A stretch of DNA of 64,000 nucleotides from Cordia subcordata. Its lineage: Eukaryota > Streptophyta > Magnoliopsida > Boraginales > Cordiaceae. The notes under the pieces are model-generated. The model saw only the letters and a list, made by a program, of their open reading frames with translations. It did no database searches and was not told the DNA's origin. The stretch spans positions 14,855,001 to 14,919,000 of the forward strand of contig JAPTOF010000015.1 in assembly GCA_028554755.1 (NCBI GenBank), given 5' to 3'. The translations under genes were made by a program, and so were the position numbers. Below are positions 1 to 10,312 of the stretch, piece after piece; positions within the stretch are counted from its first letter, which is position 1, and each line of letters starts with the position of its first letter.

Positions 1-8
1 TATATCAT

Positions 9-92
9 CTTTGTGGGGTTTATTAATAGATTGTTTTCTCTATAAAAGGAAAAAGCTTTTAAATGAAAGCACTGAGAGCTGTGTGGTCCTAA
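9..92 (+). pseudogene. Truncated duplicate of the ERG gene 5' end
   Basis: This stretch matches the 5' leader and first codons of the ERG gene found at about 19161-19250. The shared blocks include the leader around 'gattgttttctct', 'aaaaagctt' and the start region 'atgaaagcactgagagct'. The copied ATG is at 63-65 and reads MKALRAVWS, then stop, whereas ERG continues MKALRALRS. Similarity ends near position 92, so only untranslated leader and about six codons remain. The piece may extend to the left of the window. It has no coding capacity. I infer a partial segmental duplication about 19 kb upstream of the parent gene. Confidence 0.8.
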
Positions 93-1127
93 AATGGTAA
101 ATTAACTATTACAAACTATATATATGGTAATCAATAATATAAAATTAATTTCCCCCAAACTCATGGTAAATTGAATACAAAAAATCATACTTTTTCATTA
201 ATGATATTTCAATCAAAAGAATTAAAAGTAATGTTGAAAGGAAAAAGAAAACTGACCAATTGAAAATTTGTATACCCACTGCAAATTTTAAATATCATAG
301 TTTGCCCAAAGACAACAAATTTTTATCTTTTAAGGTGGTGATTGGTATATTGAAACAAATTTAGAAAGGAATATACTAGGCAAGCAAATGGAATGAAACT
401 GGAAATAGAATGGACTTGATAATGAATATATCATACTTAGTGTGCCTTTATTATCACTTTCTTATAAATATCAGAAGTTGTTTATAAACACCAAATGCTT
501 ATGAGCACATAGAAATAAGCAAAACTAAACAGATGGTATAGCGTTCAAAAATTCAATCCCTTTAAGATCTTGTGTTCAATCATCTTATTCCTACTCTCTT
601 TACTATTTCAAGTCTTGTGTACAAATATATTACCTAATTCAAAATCATTGTTGTTTTTGTAAATATATGACGTACAGAATTGTTCTAATAATCTTGATTC
701 ACCCTCTTGAAAAATATTTGCAACTAACTTATTCCAAATCTCAAATGTACCAATAAACTTTACATATGGAGAATCATAATCACCCTCAAGTAGTTACATA
801 TACATAGACTACTAAAAGTCAATAACATATTAATAATAATAGTGAACTACCTCAAGAGTTCAAGGGTTCAGATTTCATTGCCTGTCAGACTCGGTCAGGT
901 ACAGCCTCGACGATACTACCATCTCGTCCGACAATATTCCATTCAAAAACATGCAAATAAGTCTTTATTGCCATGCCACTTTTCCATGAAAGAACTAAGT
1001 TCTTTTGGTCTCAAATTTCCTTCCCCAATTTTATGAAGACATGCCAAAATATCTCGTAGTGAAAAGAGTGTAAAAGTGTATTCGATATCAATTGACGTTT
1101 TCATTCGTAAACTAGAGAAGGTTAATG
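93..1127. other. AT-rich spacer, no gene seen
   Basis: The sequence is AT-rich and unique-looking. The only open frames are short (about 60 codons), on both strands, with no recognisable motif. I see no RNA gene or repeat boundary. Confidence 0.6.
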
Positions 1128-1135
1128 GCAACAAT

Positions 1136-1666
1136 TAGGGATAGCAATGATATCTCGCTCGACTTTGCTCCGCAGAAGTACCATAAGAGTCAGGGTGGGT
1201 TTTTGGCAAAAAACCCGTGATAGGGGTAGGGCAGGGTTTTCTTTCCTACTCCACTATGGGGTAGGTAAAGATAGGGGTTTATCCACCCCGCTCCGCCCAC
1301 CCTGCTATATATCTATATTTGTTACTTCTTATATGCTCTTACATATTTTTAATATAAATATTATATTATTTTGTATATATTTCTAATATGTTTTTATATA
1401 TTTTAATATAAACTTTATATCTTTAAAAAAAAAATTTTGGTTTAGTTATAAAAGTTAACCTATTTCCAATATACGCACTTATCTATCGGTATTTTTTTTA
1501 AATATTATAATGTCATTTTATTGACAGGTACTCCGGCGGGACTTTTTCTATCCAACAGGGGCAGGGACAATAGTGTAGAAGTTTAGCTCAGTATAGGTCT
1601 ATGATAGGGGTAGGGACTAGAGTTTTATTAATAGCCCATCCCTATCCGGCCCCATTGCCAACCCTG
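1136..1666. mobile_element. hAT-like MITE with 8-bp target duplication
   Basis: The left end reads tagggatagcaatg. The reverse complement of the right end reads cagggttggcaatg, the common plant hAT terminal type (CAGGG-TGGCAA). Immediately outside lie gcaacaat (1128-1135) and ggaacaat (1667-1674), an 8-bp target site duplication with one mismatch, as hAT elements make. Subterminal regions are GC-rich with runs such as ggggtaggg; the middle is AT-rich. No transposase frame exists, so the element is non-autonomous. Confidence 0.75.
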
Positions 1667-1674
1667 GGAACAAT

Positions 1675-3494
1675 GAATAGTAATATGTCAGTCTTCTTGT
1701 AAGGTGAATGATCGATTTTGGTAAACAACAATGAATCCTTAACCCTTGAATTGAGGGGAGTAGAGGGCAGGAATGGGTATCGAAGGATTTAAGAATCCCT
1801 CACTTTGTTTGGGTCGAGGGGATGTGAGTAAATGTAGTTAAGAGCAGATATAAGTTATCCTCCCATATCTTTTAAATTAATCCTTGCAATTGGGTGAATA
1901 TAGAGAGCGAGGATTCATCTTCTTGCAGTGATACTTTGTACCATGTTTAACAAAAAATTTAAAAGAGTATAAAAGTTCACTTCAAATATAAAATTCATAC
2001 CTCTCTTCCATTTCTTTACAATCCTTCTATGACTCTACCCTTTACAAAATTTTTTCAATCCAAACCAAAATTAATCATTTTCTCTCCTTTCTTTTGTAAT
2101 TCCATCCATCCTTTCCTTTTCTTTCCTTTATTAAACCCTCTCCACAATACCAACCTAGTTTAAGAGTGAAACGAGGAACCTTCCTTGAAATATTAATTCC
2201 TGACAAGGCCGAGCTATTAACATTGGAACGTGCAAATAAGACAGTGATCGATTGTAAATAATCTTCAAAAACCAAACGATGATAACAATAATAATCTTAG
2301 AAACCAAAAATGAAAAGGAAGAAAAAAGTAAGGAACTTTAAAAGACCTAACATTCCAGGATAAACCAGATGACTTGCATGCAAATTATCAAGAAGCTTGT
2401 ACTTCATTATCATGAAGGAAGTTTTAATTGTTCATGTCCTAATTTAATAACAAACACTTGGAAAACACTAGTCAACTGTCCAACTTAATCAGATCTCAAA
2501 TTTGCTTGCCCAAACAGAGCCTTATAGCAACAATAAAACAAATTGTCTCCCAACATAGTTAAAAGAATAATGCACCTTCACATCCTTTTTCTAGTGAATA
2601 TAGAGCCTTTTTTATAATGAATTTCACAGAAAATCAATAGATATTACGAAATTATGACTTCAGTAAAACAACGATCTAATCTGCACTTGAAGTTCAACTC
2701 AATTCCCCAACTGTCTATGTACTCAGCAACCAGTTCGTATATCATACTCTTGAATCACTGTGCACCCACCCCTCTACATACACCTGTGCCCGTGTGAAAG
2801 ACACGCATTAGGTAGTAGACCTCTATCAAAGAAGTTGTTGCTTCTACCCAAAAGGGAAAAAAAAAAAAAAAGTTGTTGCATTTGGTGCCAAAGGCTGACA
2901 AAGATGTTGACTCCTGTCTCCTATCGTATGTAATATTAGACTTAGCCAAAGAAAGCCAAGATGTGAAGGAAGCTTTAAAAAAAAAAAAACTATCTATCCC
3001 ATATTTTAAAAGGGGTAAAATATATTGGTTTGGATGATTCATTTCATTTCTTATTTTTATGTTTTCAATAATAATCTTTTTTATTTTTAAAATACAACAA
3101 TTTAGTCTCTTATTTATAATTTATAATCCCTTTTCCTAAAAAATAACAACAAAATAATGGTGTTAAAACTAAGAATGTTACAAACTATGAAGATAAGAGA
3201 CCGATGGTATCACAAATTATAAAGATTTATAAGAAAGTAAAAAATATTACTTCGTTTTATGTTTTAGCTCAGGATTAACAACCTCGTTAATTAAAATACT
3301 GGTCGTGTTTTAAAAATAAGGGATTTAATTGTCAAAATAGTCAGATCAAAGATAAGAGACCAAATGAATAATTTATCCTATTTTTTTTAATGATCTTCTT
3401 TGATATATACACAGTATGAAACAGTTTTAAAGAGAAAAGAGAAATTAAGATGAAGTTTTGATGAGTTATTAAATTTGACGCATTTCAAATAAAT
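1675..3494. other. AT-rich spacer with a possible degenerate inverted repeat
   Basis: No gene is visible. Between about 3012 and 3382 the two ends look like imperfect inverted copies (left 'attcatttcatttcttattttta', right complement 'attcatttggtctcttatcttt', compared in parts), suggesting an old non-autonomous element. A 95-codon minus-strand frame at 2755-3042 contains poly-lysine/phenylalanine runs from A-tracts and is not credible as a gene. Confidence 0.35.
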
Positions 3495-4235
3495 TATAAA
3501 AATATTTAATATACCATTATGCACTCGTTCACAATCTTTATATTATATGTTCATAATTTTTATATTATACATTCACAATTTTTATATTGCAAGTTCACAA
3601 TTTTTAATTATTTACATATTTCATATCACATATTCACAATTTTAATATTTTCTATTCAAGGCTTTTAATTATTCACAAGTTTTATACGATATATTTATAA
3701 ATTTAATTGTTCACCATTCTTATATTATATAAAAAACATTTACATTATTTCTTCGCAATTAACAAACGACATGTTCACAACCTCTGACCAATACATTCAC
3801 CCCTATAAATGGCACGTTTACAAGCTCTAGTCGAAACATTTACACATATAATGACATATTCATAACTTTGGCCAAAATGTTCGTAATTATGAACAACATG
3901 TTCACAGCCTGTTAATGCTATGTTCACAACTTACAACTTTCAAATTGAAAAATCTTAAAATAACAAAACTTATACCACGAACCACTAGATCCCAACCTTT
4001 CAAAGAAAATGATACTAATAAGTCATATCACTCTTAGCTTAACTCCCTCAATAGAATCACACATAAATCTTTATATTATATGTTCACAATCTTTATATTA
4101 CATGTTTACAATTTTTATACATTCACAATCTCTATATTAGATGTCCACAATTTTTATATTGCATGTTCACAATTTTTATATGTTTACCTTTCATATTTTT
4201 TATGTTCACAATTTTAATACTACATGTTCAAAAGT
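3495..4235 (+). repeat. AT-rich minisatellite, 'TTCACAATTTTTATATTA' units
   Basis: Degenerate units of about 20-24 bases recur here, built on a ttcacaatttttatatta core with an atgtt or acatt linker. They form two dense blocks, about 3520-3720 and 4070-4230, with a looser region between. The units all lie in the same orientation. A related block lies at 56180-56480 in the same orientation. The array is non-coding. It could be the interior of a non-autonomous element or a low-copy satellite; no terminal repeats are clear. Confidence 0.65.
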
Positions 4236-6349
4236 GAAAAGAAAATTTGTCTTTTCTCCTCCTCGTCTTCCTTCTTAAATTTTCAACAGTATCTTCAATG
4301 ATACGAAAAAACAATAACTTGTATAGATATGCATATCCTTTTACTCCCATAGCAAGACCACAATCTATCAAATTACAAACAATCAACCCAAAAACTTGAC
4401 CACAGGAGAAAAGAGAGAGGGACAGAAGGGAAAAGAAAAAAAAAAAGAGGAGCTAAAAACAACATCTATCACTTATTTGTACATCACTATAGATTTGCTT
4501 TTAATTCGTGAGTTTCTTTCTACACTTAAAAGGGCATCAATATGGATCTGCCTTTAACCAAAATACTTTTGGCTGGTCCATGCTAATCTAATTAATACCT
4601 TTGCTGCAATTTTTTGGAAGTACAAAAATTTATAAGTTTGACAGAACACATGAACTACTTGGTTGAAAAGCAAACTCTTGTATTTTGCTATAGATGAAGA
4701 AAACATGGTTGTTTTGTATGCCTTTTTTAGAAATAACCAAATTTAGTTGATTCTGTTTCAAAGAAAATGAACCAATTGGTTGTACAAATTAATCACTTAT
4801 TTATGTTCTGAAAAAAAAACCAAAAAAAGAAAAATTAGAACAATTTCGCTCGTCAACTAGAGTACCATGACAACAAGACCAAAATCCATCATTAAAATTC
4901 AAAAATCCTACAAGAGTAATGGTATTTGCACCATTAATAGGTGTTGTGTGACCTTGGGGATGTTGAAATCTTGCCGGTAGGAGCTTAATAGCGGCGACAT
5001 GTGATGGTGTGTGGTAAGGAACTTGTTGGTGCTGATGGCTTTGTGTGAGGTGGCCGGTGGAGTCACCAGCGAGAGAAGGTAGAAGAGAGAAGAGGAGAAG
5101 AGGGAGAAGAGAAAGGAGAGGAGAGAGAATAGTACTGATGAGCAGATTGTTTCATCCTTTTTTAAGGCATATGATATATAAAAAAAAAAGTTAGGTATAT
5201 TATGCTAAATGATGTAAAGGATGCACAATATAATTTGTGCTTAGCAACTGTGATACTGACGAGTCTTGACCATACATATAACTAAAAAGCCATTCGACTA
5301 GCAAACCTGCTTTTTGATATCCTTCTGTCAATATTGAGCTCATCTAAAATGTGGAAGTATAGAACTTGTAGTTATCAAAAAATGACAATCAATCAATCAC
5401 AATATAAGTCAGTTAGTTTCAACTCTCTTTATGCGATAGGTAGAAACTTTGTAAAAGAAGCTAACCTAGGCCAAGTTTGAATTGACTCTTCGACCATAAA
5501 AATATATTGTGCAATGAAACAAATGGGGGAAAAACGAACCTCAATCAAGCAAAGGTGAATATATAAGATAAACAGATGAACATTTCTAAAGATCATACAT
5601 GTATACTTGTTTCTTTCCCTTTCGCCCTCCCCTTCCCCCTCCCTTCCCAATGTTTTGCTAGGTTACAGATGCCTCAGATTAACGACAGCAAGCTACTGAG
5701 ATAATAATTACTAACTACTAGAAAAATAGTAGCATACATACTCAGATCTTTTATCAAAATATCATTCGTTGGATTGCTTTGCAACCGAAGAATGGCCATA
5801 AAATCAAATCATAAAGCAGCCCATCGATCAAATGGGTTATCTTCAACCATACTTCATTAAATGCTCAAATATTTGTGCTATACTGTGTTCTTTAACTTTT
5901 AAAGGAAAGTGAATCAAGAAAAGTAGAAACACAGACAGAGATACCTCTATCAATAAGAAAGAATGGGTATAACTGAATCCCAAAAGCACGAATTGTAACC
6001 CTCATCCATCTGGGTAGATGTAGAATTCAATTGAATAACCTTTTGAAGAAGTATTATTGGTATGAGGTAGTTACAACTTACCTGGCCAGACTCAAAATAT
6101 TGGTTAGATTAAGTGAAATAAGAAGGTTGAGGGAATTCTTATGGTATATACAGCAGAATCCACTATTCATCGCCACAGAATAAAGAACTTATAATCAAGT
6201 CTACCAAAATATAGCATGGTACCACAACCTAGATGAAATGAGAATTTATATACAACCTATTGCCTACTGCAACTGAATGAACCAGAATTCTAGAGATGCA
6301 ATATGCATGTCTGTTTGCACAAACTGGGAGGAAACTAGGACCCAGTAAA
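4236..6349. other. Spacer, no gene seen
   Basis: It includes a purine-rich run (about 5070-5130, ggagaagaggaga-like) and AT-rich sequence. The frames present are short and carry no motif I recognise. A 73-codon minus-strand frame at 5429-5650 starts with Glu/Arg-Gly low complexity read from a pyrimidine run and was not accepted. Confidence 0.5.
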
Positions 6350-7650
6350 TTTGCCCACAAGGAGTGTATCTAGAGCACACTCCAGGCGAATGAAGAAGGA
6401 ACCCTCTCTGTCTATTCCCCTAAAAAGTTTGATAAAGCGCATGTATACACAAAACAACCAAGACCTAATCCTCGTGGTATTTGCAACTGAACCACTAGGA
6501 ATAATGGTTGAGAAACAGGAATATGTAGAGCAGTTACAGGAAGCTTGGAGGAGTGACTAGTAGTAAAGGTCGAACAGGTGGTGCCGTCGCCGACATGGGA
6601 GGTCTAATACTTTGTGTAGGAAACAAAGGCTGTGGTGGCAGTCCCATTAGTGGTGGAAGTGGAACAGAGATAGCTGGGTATTGCAGATACCAAGGTTAGA
6701 GGGCGAGGTGCAACTGCCTACCCTCAACAGTGGGCCTTCCTGGTGCAGGATTATAACTGCGTCAAATAGCCAGTAGTCCAATTTAGTACAAGTTTTTTTT
6801 ATCTAAATAGTGTTATAATGGAACCATTTAATGGACTCAAAAATCATGAGATTTCAGATAGTTGCATAACATTGATGGTTCATTTATTATAAAGACAACA
6901 CCAGAATGACCATGGAAATTATTATTTGCGATTTGAGATTTCACATGCCAAATGGTGTTACATACATTTATACCTTGCATTCCACAAATTTCAATATCGG
7001 TTGACTCGCGACTAGGTTTTACATTCGGCACCCTATTGAAAATAACAATTTGTACCAATTTTCATCCTTGGAAGAACTCAGCTTTAATTTGTTTAGAATC
7101 TGTGTCTTGATTATGATGCTACTGGATGCTGGGGTTGGAGGCAGAGGATTGAACACTATTTAATACAGCTGGTGTTGGTTGGAAATGAAATGGTCTGACA
7201 ATGCATCTTTTTGGAACGAAACCATCATTCCTACGCCAGCTTCTCCTTCAATGAACCCCTGGACAGATGGTTGCACCATGTTCCTAGATGTGGTTAGGAG
7301 TTTGGATTGGGCCATGAGAATGAAAGTTGCCACAACTCTTGCGCGCCTTTCATGCAAGCTAATTGTAGGCTATCATGGATCTCAATATGTTTGTCTTAAT
7401 ATTCTCTTGCAAGGGATAGCGTAAGTAGGATTCACCTTGCGTTGTCGTGCCACTGAAGAATGTTTGAGCATTAGTGGTCTGATCAATAGCTGTTTACTAT
7501 CAAAGAAAACTATCTTGAGAAACATATAAAAACCTCTTATCATGTATGTGCAATGCAGAAATTGGTAGCATACCAGTAATAGCTGCGCTTCCTGAAAACA
7601 TTGTTTGAAATCTATCTCCTTCCTCATCACTAAATGCAATAAGCTGTACA
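6350..7650 (-). pseudogene. Possible broken gene with Pro/Ser-rich coding remnants
   Basis: Read on the minus strand, several short blocks in different frames look coding, separated by stops and frame changes. Near 6700-6580 a block contains PLPPLMGLPPQPLFPTQS and then IRPPMSATAPPVRP. Near 7290-7140 there are QGFIEGEAGVGMM, QKDALSDHF and, one frame over, PTPAVLNSVQSSASNPS. Near 7640-7560 a block reads IAFSDEEGDRF. The composition resembles the long proline-rich tails of plant zinc-finger proteins such as the SUF4/BuGZ type, but no zinc finger is visible and the family is a guess. Stops and shifts argue for a decayed copy. It could also be chance plus old repeat sequence. Confidence 0.3.
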
Positions 7651-9045
7651 AAAAGAGAAAGATATGATTGGGGAATTATCAGAACAACAACTGCTTGCGC
7701 TCCCACAATACAAAACCAAAGTATAAACTGTTGTTGTACAGATGAACTAGAAACAACGCAGTGTTAACGACAAGAACGCCAGTAGAAATCGTTTTGGTTA
7801 TAGCACCTAGTATACTAGGTCTTACTGCTGGTGGTAAAGCCCAGTCCCTCCATTACTCTTCCTTAAACCCTTGTCATGCACTGATCACTACTTGGAGAAT
7901 CATGCGCTGACGTGGCTCTTCTAATGTTTAGCATTAGCTATGGCATATGCTCACCCGAACCTCGAGTCTCAAAATCAAATTAAAATGCATAAATTATTCA
8001 TTTGATGAGCACATCTATCACTGACACAACAAATGGCAATTATGAGGGCCTGTTTGGCTTAATTTTTAGACCTATATAAAATAATGTTTGTGAATTTAAA
8101 AGTTAGAATTTATTTATTTGATTTTGTTTGAAAAGTTTCTAACTAAGAACTAAAATTTTAAAAATAAGAAGCTTTAACATAAGATTTTTAAATTTTCAAA
8201 GAAGATTTTCATAAAGCTATTTGTATAAAAATTATTTTTTTCCTTTCTCAAAAATGCTCTTTTCTTTTTTTTAAATGTTTAGTGTTGCTCTCAAACTAAT
8301 TATACAACCAATAATTTAAAAGAAAAAAATAAGATTGAACCGCCAAAAAAACACTTTGTTCGATTACATTTCTAATCAAAACTCTATTATTAAAGATTTC
8401 ATAACTTGATGATTAAAATTTTAAATTTCACAACTACACTAAATGCACCGTACCTAAGTGAAACCATTACTTAGTCCCTGGTGTTGAATAATTTTGTATT
8501 TGTCTCACTGCTTTGCACTTTTTAATACACTATCTCTACCATACACGTACAAAAAAAAATCGATAGATAAGAGCAACTTCTCGTCCTAAATTAGGCAAAA
8601 GAGGTAAGGGGTGGTGTTATTCAGGGTGATGATTAACTTGCAAAAAATTCAACTGAACACTTCTAGACGTGGGAGGGAGAAAATAAATAAATAGGAGTAA
8701 ACAACCAAGCATATTTAACAAATTAAAATAAATAACGAAAATTGTTTATATACTTGATAGAATTCATTCATATGAGAAGGAACAGAAATTGAAATGTAAT
8801 CGAATAAACGGAACAATCGATCGATATCACATTAATCGCAAATCATATCTTACATGCACCATCACCGCCCAAAAGTATTTATGCTTACAAGTAGTTGCAA
8901 CTTTACATATTTCAGATAATTCCAACAAGTAACTTAACAAAAAAAAAAGTAACAACGATATTACGTAGTAAAACCATGCACGAGAGGCAGACTAGAAAGA
9001 GAAAGAAATTGGTAGAGAAGGACTTGCAGGATATAATAATAATAA
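7651..9045. other. Spacer, no gene seen
   Basis: The sequence is AT-rich. A 'gggcctgtttggctt' tract near 8047 resembles the terminal sequence common to many plant MITEs, but I could not find a matching inverted end. A short (aat)n tract at about 9031-9053 is the landing site of the copia element. Confidence 0.5.
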
Positions 9046-9056
9046 TAATAAATAAT

Positions 9057-9442
9057 TGTTGAATGTGGCCCGAATTCTTAGGCAACAAGAATAGCAAATT
9101 TCCTTTCAGTCCTTTTCCTTGTAGTATACTGTTTCCTTTTCCTAGTAGTATACTGTTTCCTTATCCTTGTAGAATACGGATTAGGATACTTGTGTATTAT
9201 AAATAGGGGCTAGGACATTGTATTTGGTGCCTTAGGGTCGCACCCCATGGGGGTGTAGAGGTTCATACCTCTTATGGTATGTGGGGTGAGAGAAACCAAA
9301 GTGAGAGCCTTGTAGCATTCGTGATCAGTAATATAATTATTCTCTGTTGCCCGTGGACGTAGGCTTCAAAGCCGAACCACGTAATTTCTTGTGTCCGTTA
9401 TTTCTTCTCGTATTCTTCGTGTTTGCATGTTTTTCCCCAACA
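9057..9442 (+). repeat. 5' LTR of the copia element
   Basis: The LTR spans tgttgaatg to ccccaaca. It holds three near-repeats of about 27 bases around 'tagtatactgtttcctt' (about 9118-9178), a TATA box, and a GC-richer stretch downstream that would be the R/U5 region. Compared with the 3' LTR it has ten substitutions and one extra base. Confidence 0.9.
9198..9205 (+). promoter_or_regulatory. TATA box of the 5' LTR
   Basis: The sequence tataaata lies about 140 bases into the LTR, at the usual U3 position upstream of the presumed start of the retroelement transcript. The same box is kept in the 3' LTR. Confidence 0.65.
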
Positions 9443-9445
9443 AAC

Positions 9446-9458
9446 TGGTATCAGAGCT
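9446..9458 (+). other. Primer-binding site (initiator Met tRNA)
   Basis: tggtatcagagct is the standard plant copia primer site, complementary to the 3' end of initiator methionine tRNA. It lies three bases after the 5' LTR. Confidence 0.9.
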
Positions 9459-10001
9459 TAGGTATTGTATTAATCCGCTGCTTGAGGGAAAAAGAAAAAA
9501 TCAAAACTCACTGTGAAACCAAAATTTCTCAAACCAAACGGTGCCTAACCAAACAAAGGTCTTTGTTCGGCGAGGAGTGCTCCGGTGCTGTCTACGTTGA
9601 GCGTTGGTGGTTAGAGTGGAAGCTTGCGTCGGTGGGTCCTGGTTCGTGTTTGGGTTTGAAGAACAAGCGAAGAAGATTGAGTTCGCGTGCTCTTAAGGTT
9701 AGTTTTTGGGTATTCAGGTATTATTTTTTGGAAATTGGTTCAAGTTTGTAAAGCAGGTTTGGGGTTTGTAGTCTTTGGGTCTTTGGGTTTATTTGGATCG
9801 GGCCTGGGTAGTGGCCTTGTCCAATTTTGGCTAGACCTTGGGTCTTGGGTTAATTAATTTTTTGTTGGGCTTGGGTTCTAAGCCAGAAAAATAATAAATT
9901 TCTTTTTTGGGTTTGGGCTTAGTTTAGGCCAAAAGAATAAAAAAGAAATTTTTATTTGGGCTTAGATTTAGTCCTGAAACAAAAAAAAAAAAAAAACTGT
10001 T

Positions 10002-10228
10002 TTGACCTTTGACCGGCATTGACCAGCGTTGACCGGGATTGACTTTGACCGTTGACCATTGACCAAGGGTTAACCGAGTTTGACCAAAGCCTTACCCCAC
10101 GTTTTTCGACGTGCTGAGTCCGTTTTTGGGCTCTGTTTTTCCAGATTCTGCTCCGAAGTACGTGTTTAGGGACGGTGTTGACTTTGACCAACAGGTTTGA
10201 CTTTGACCGGTGTTGACCAAAGTTGACC
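10002..10228 (+). promoter_or_regulatory. Cluster of 15 TTGAC (W-box-like) motifs in the copia leader
   Basis: In the untranslated leader between primer site and gag I count 15 copies of TTGAC in about 225 bases, most as TTGACC. They form two groups (10002-10100 and 10178-10228) separated by about 80 bases. TTGAC(C/T) is the core bound by WRKY transcription factors. All lie on the transcribed strand, and spacing is irregular, so this looks like a degenerate short tandem repeat as well as a potential regulatory array. Function is inferred, not shown. Confidence 0.55.
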
Positions 10229-10312
10229 AGGGTTGTTCCCAAGGTTTGAATTCGTTTTTGCGATCCATTGAGCCAAATTCAATCCCGAAGTGTGAGTTTT
10301 GAGCAAACGAAG

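Noticed and set aside
3495..4235. CRISPR-like array
   Set aside because: Units are degenerate, AT-rich and lack unique spacers of constant length; this is a eukaryotic minisatellite.
9347..9751. 134-codon plus-strand frame
   Set aside because: It starts with a non-ATG codon inside the 5' LTR and crosses the primer-binding site; no known copia protein lies there.
9952..10242. 96-codon minus-strand frame rich in VNxGQ-like repeats
   Set aside because: It is the antisense reading of the TTGACC array and a poly-A run, so the apparent repeat protein is an artefact of the DNA repeat.
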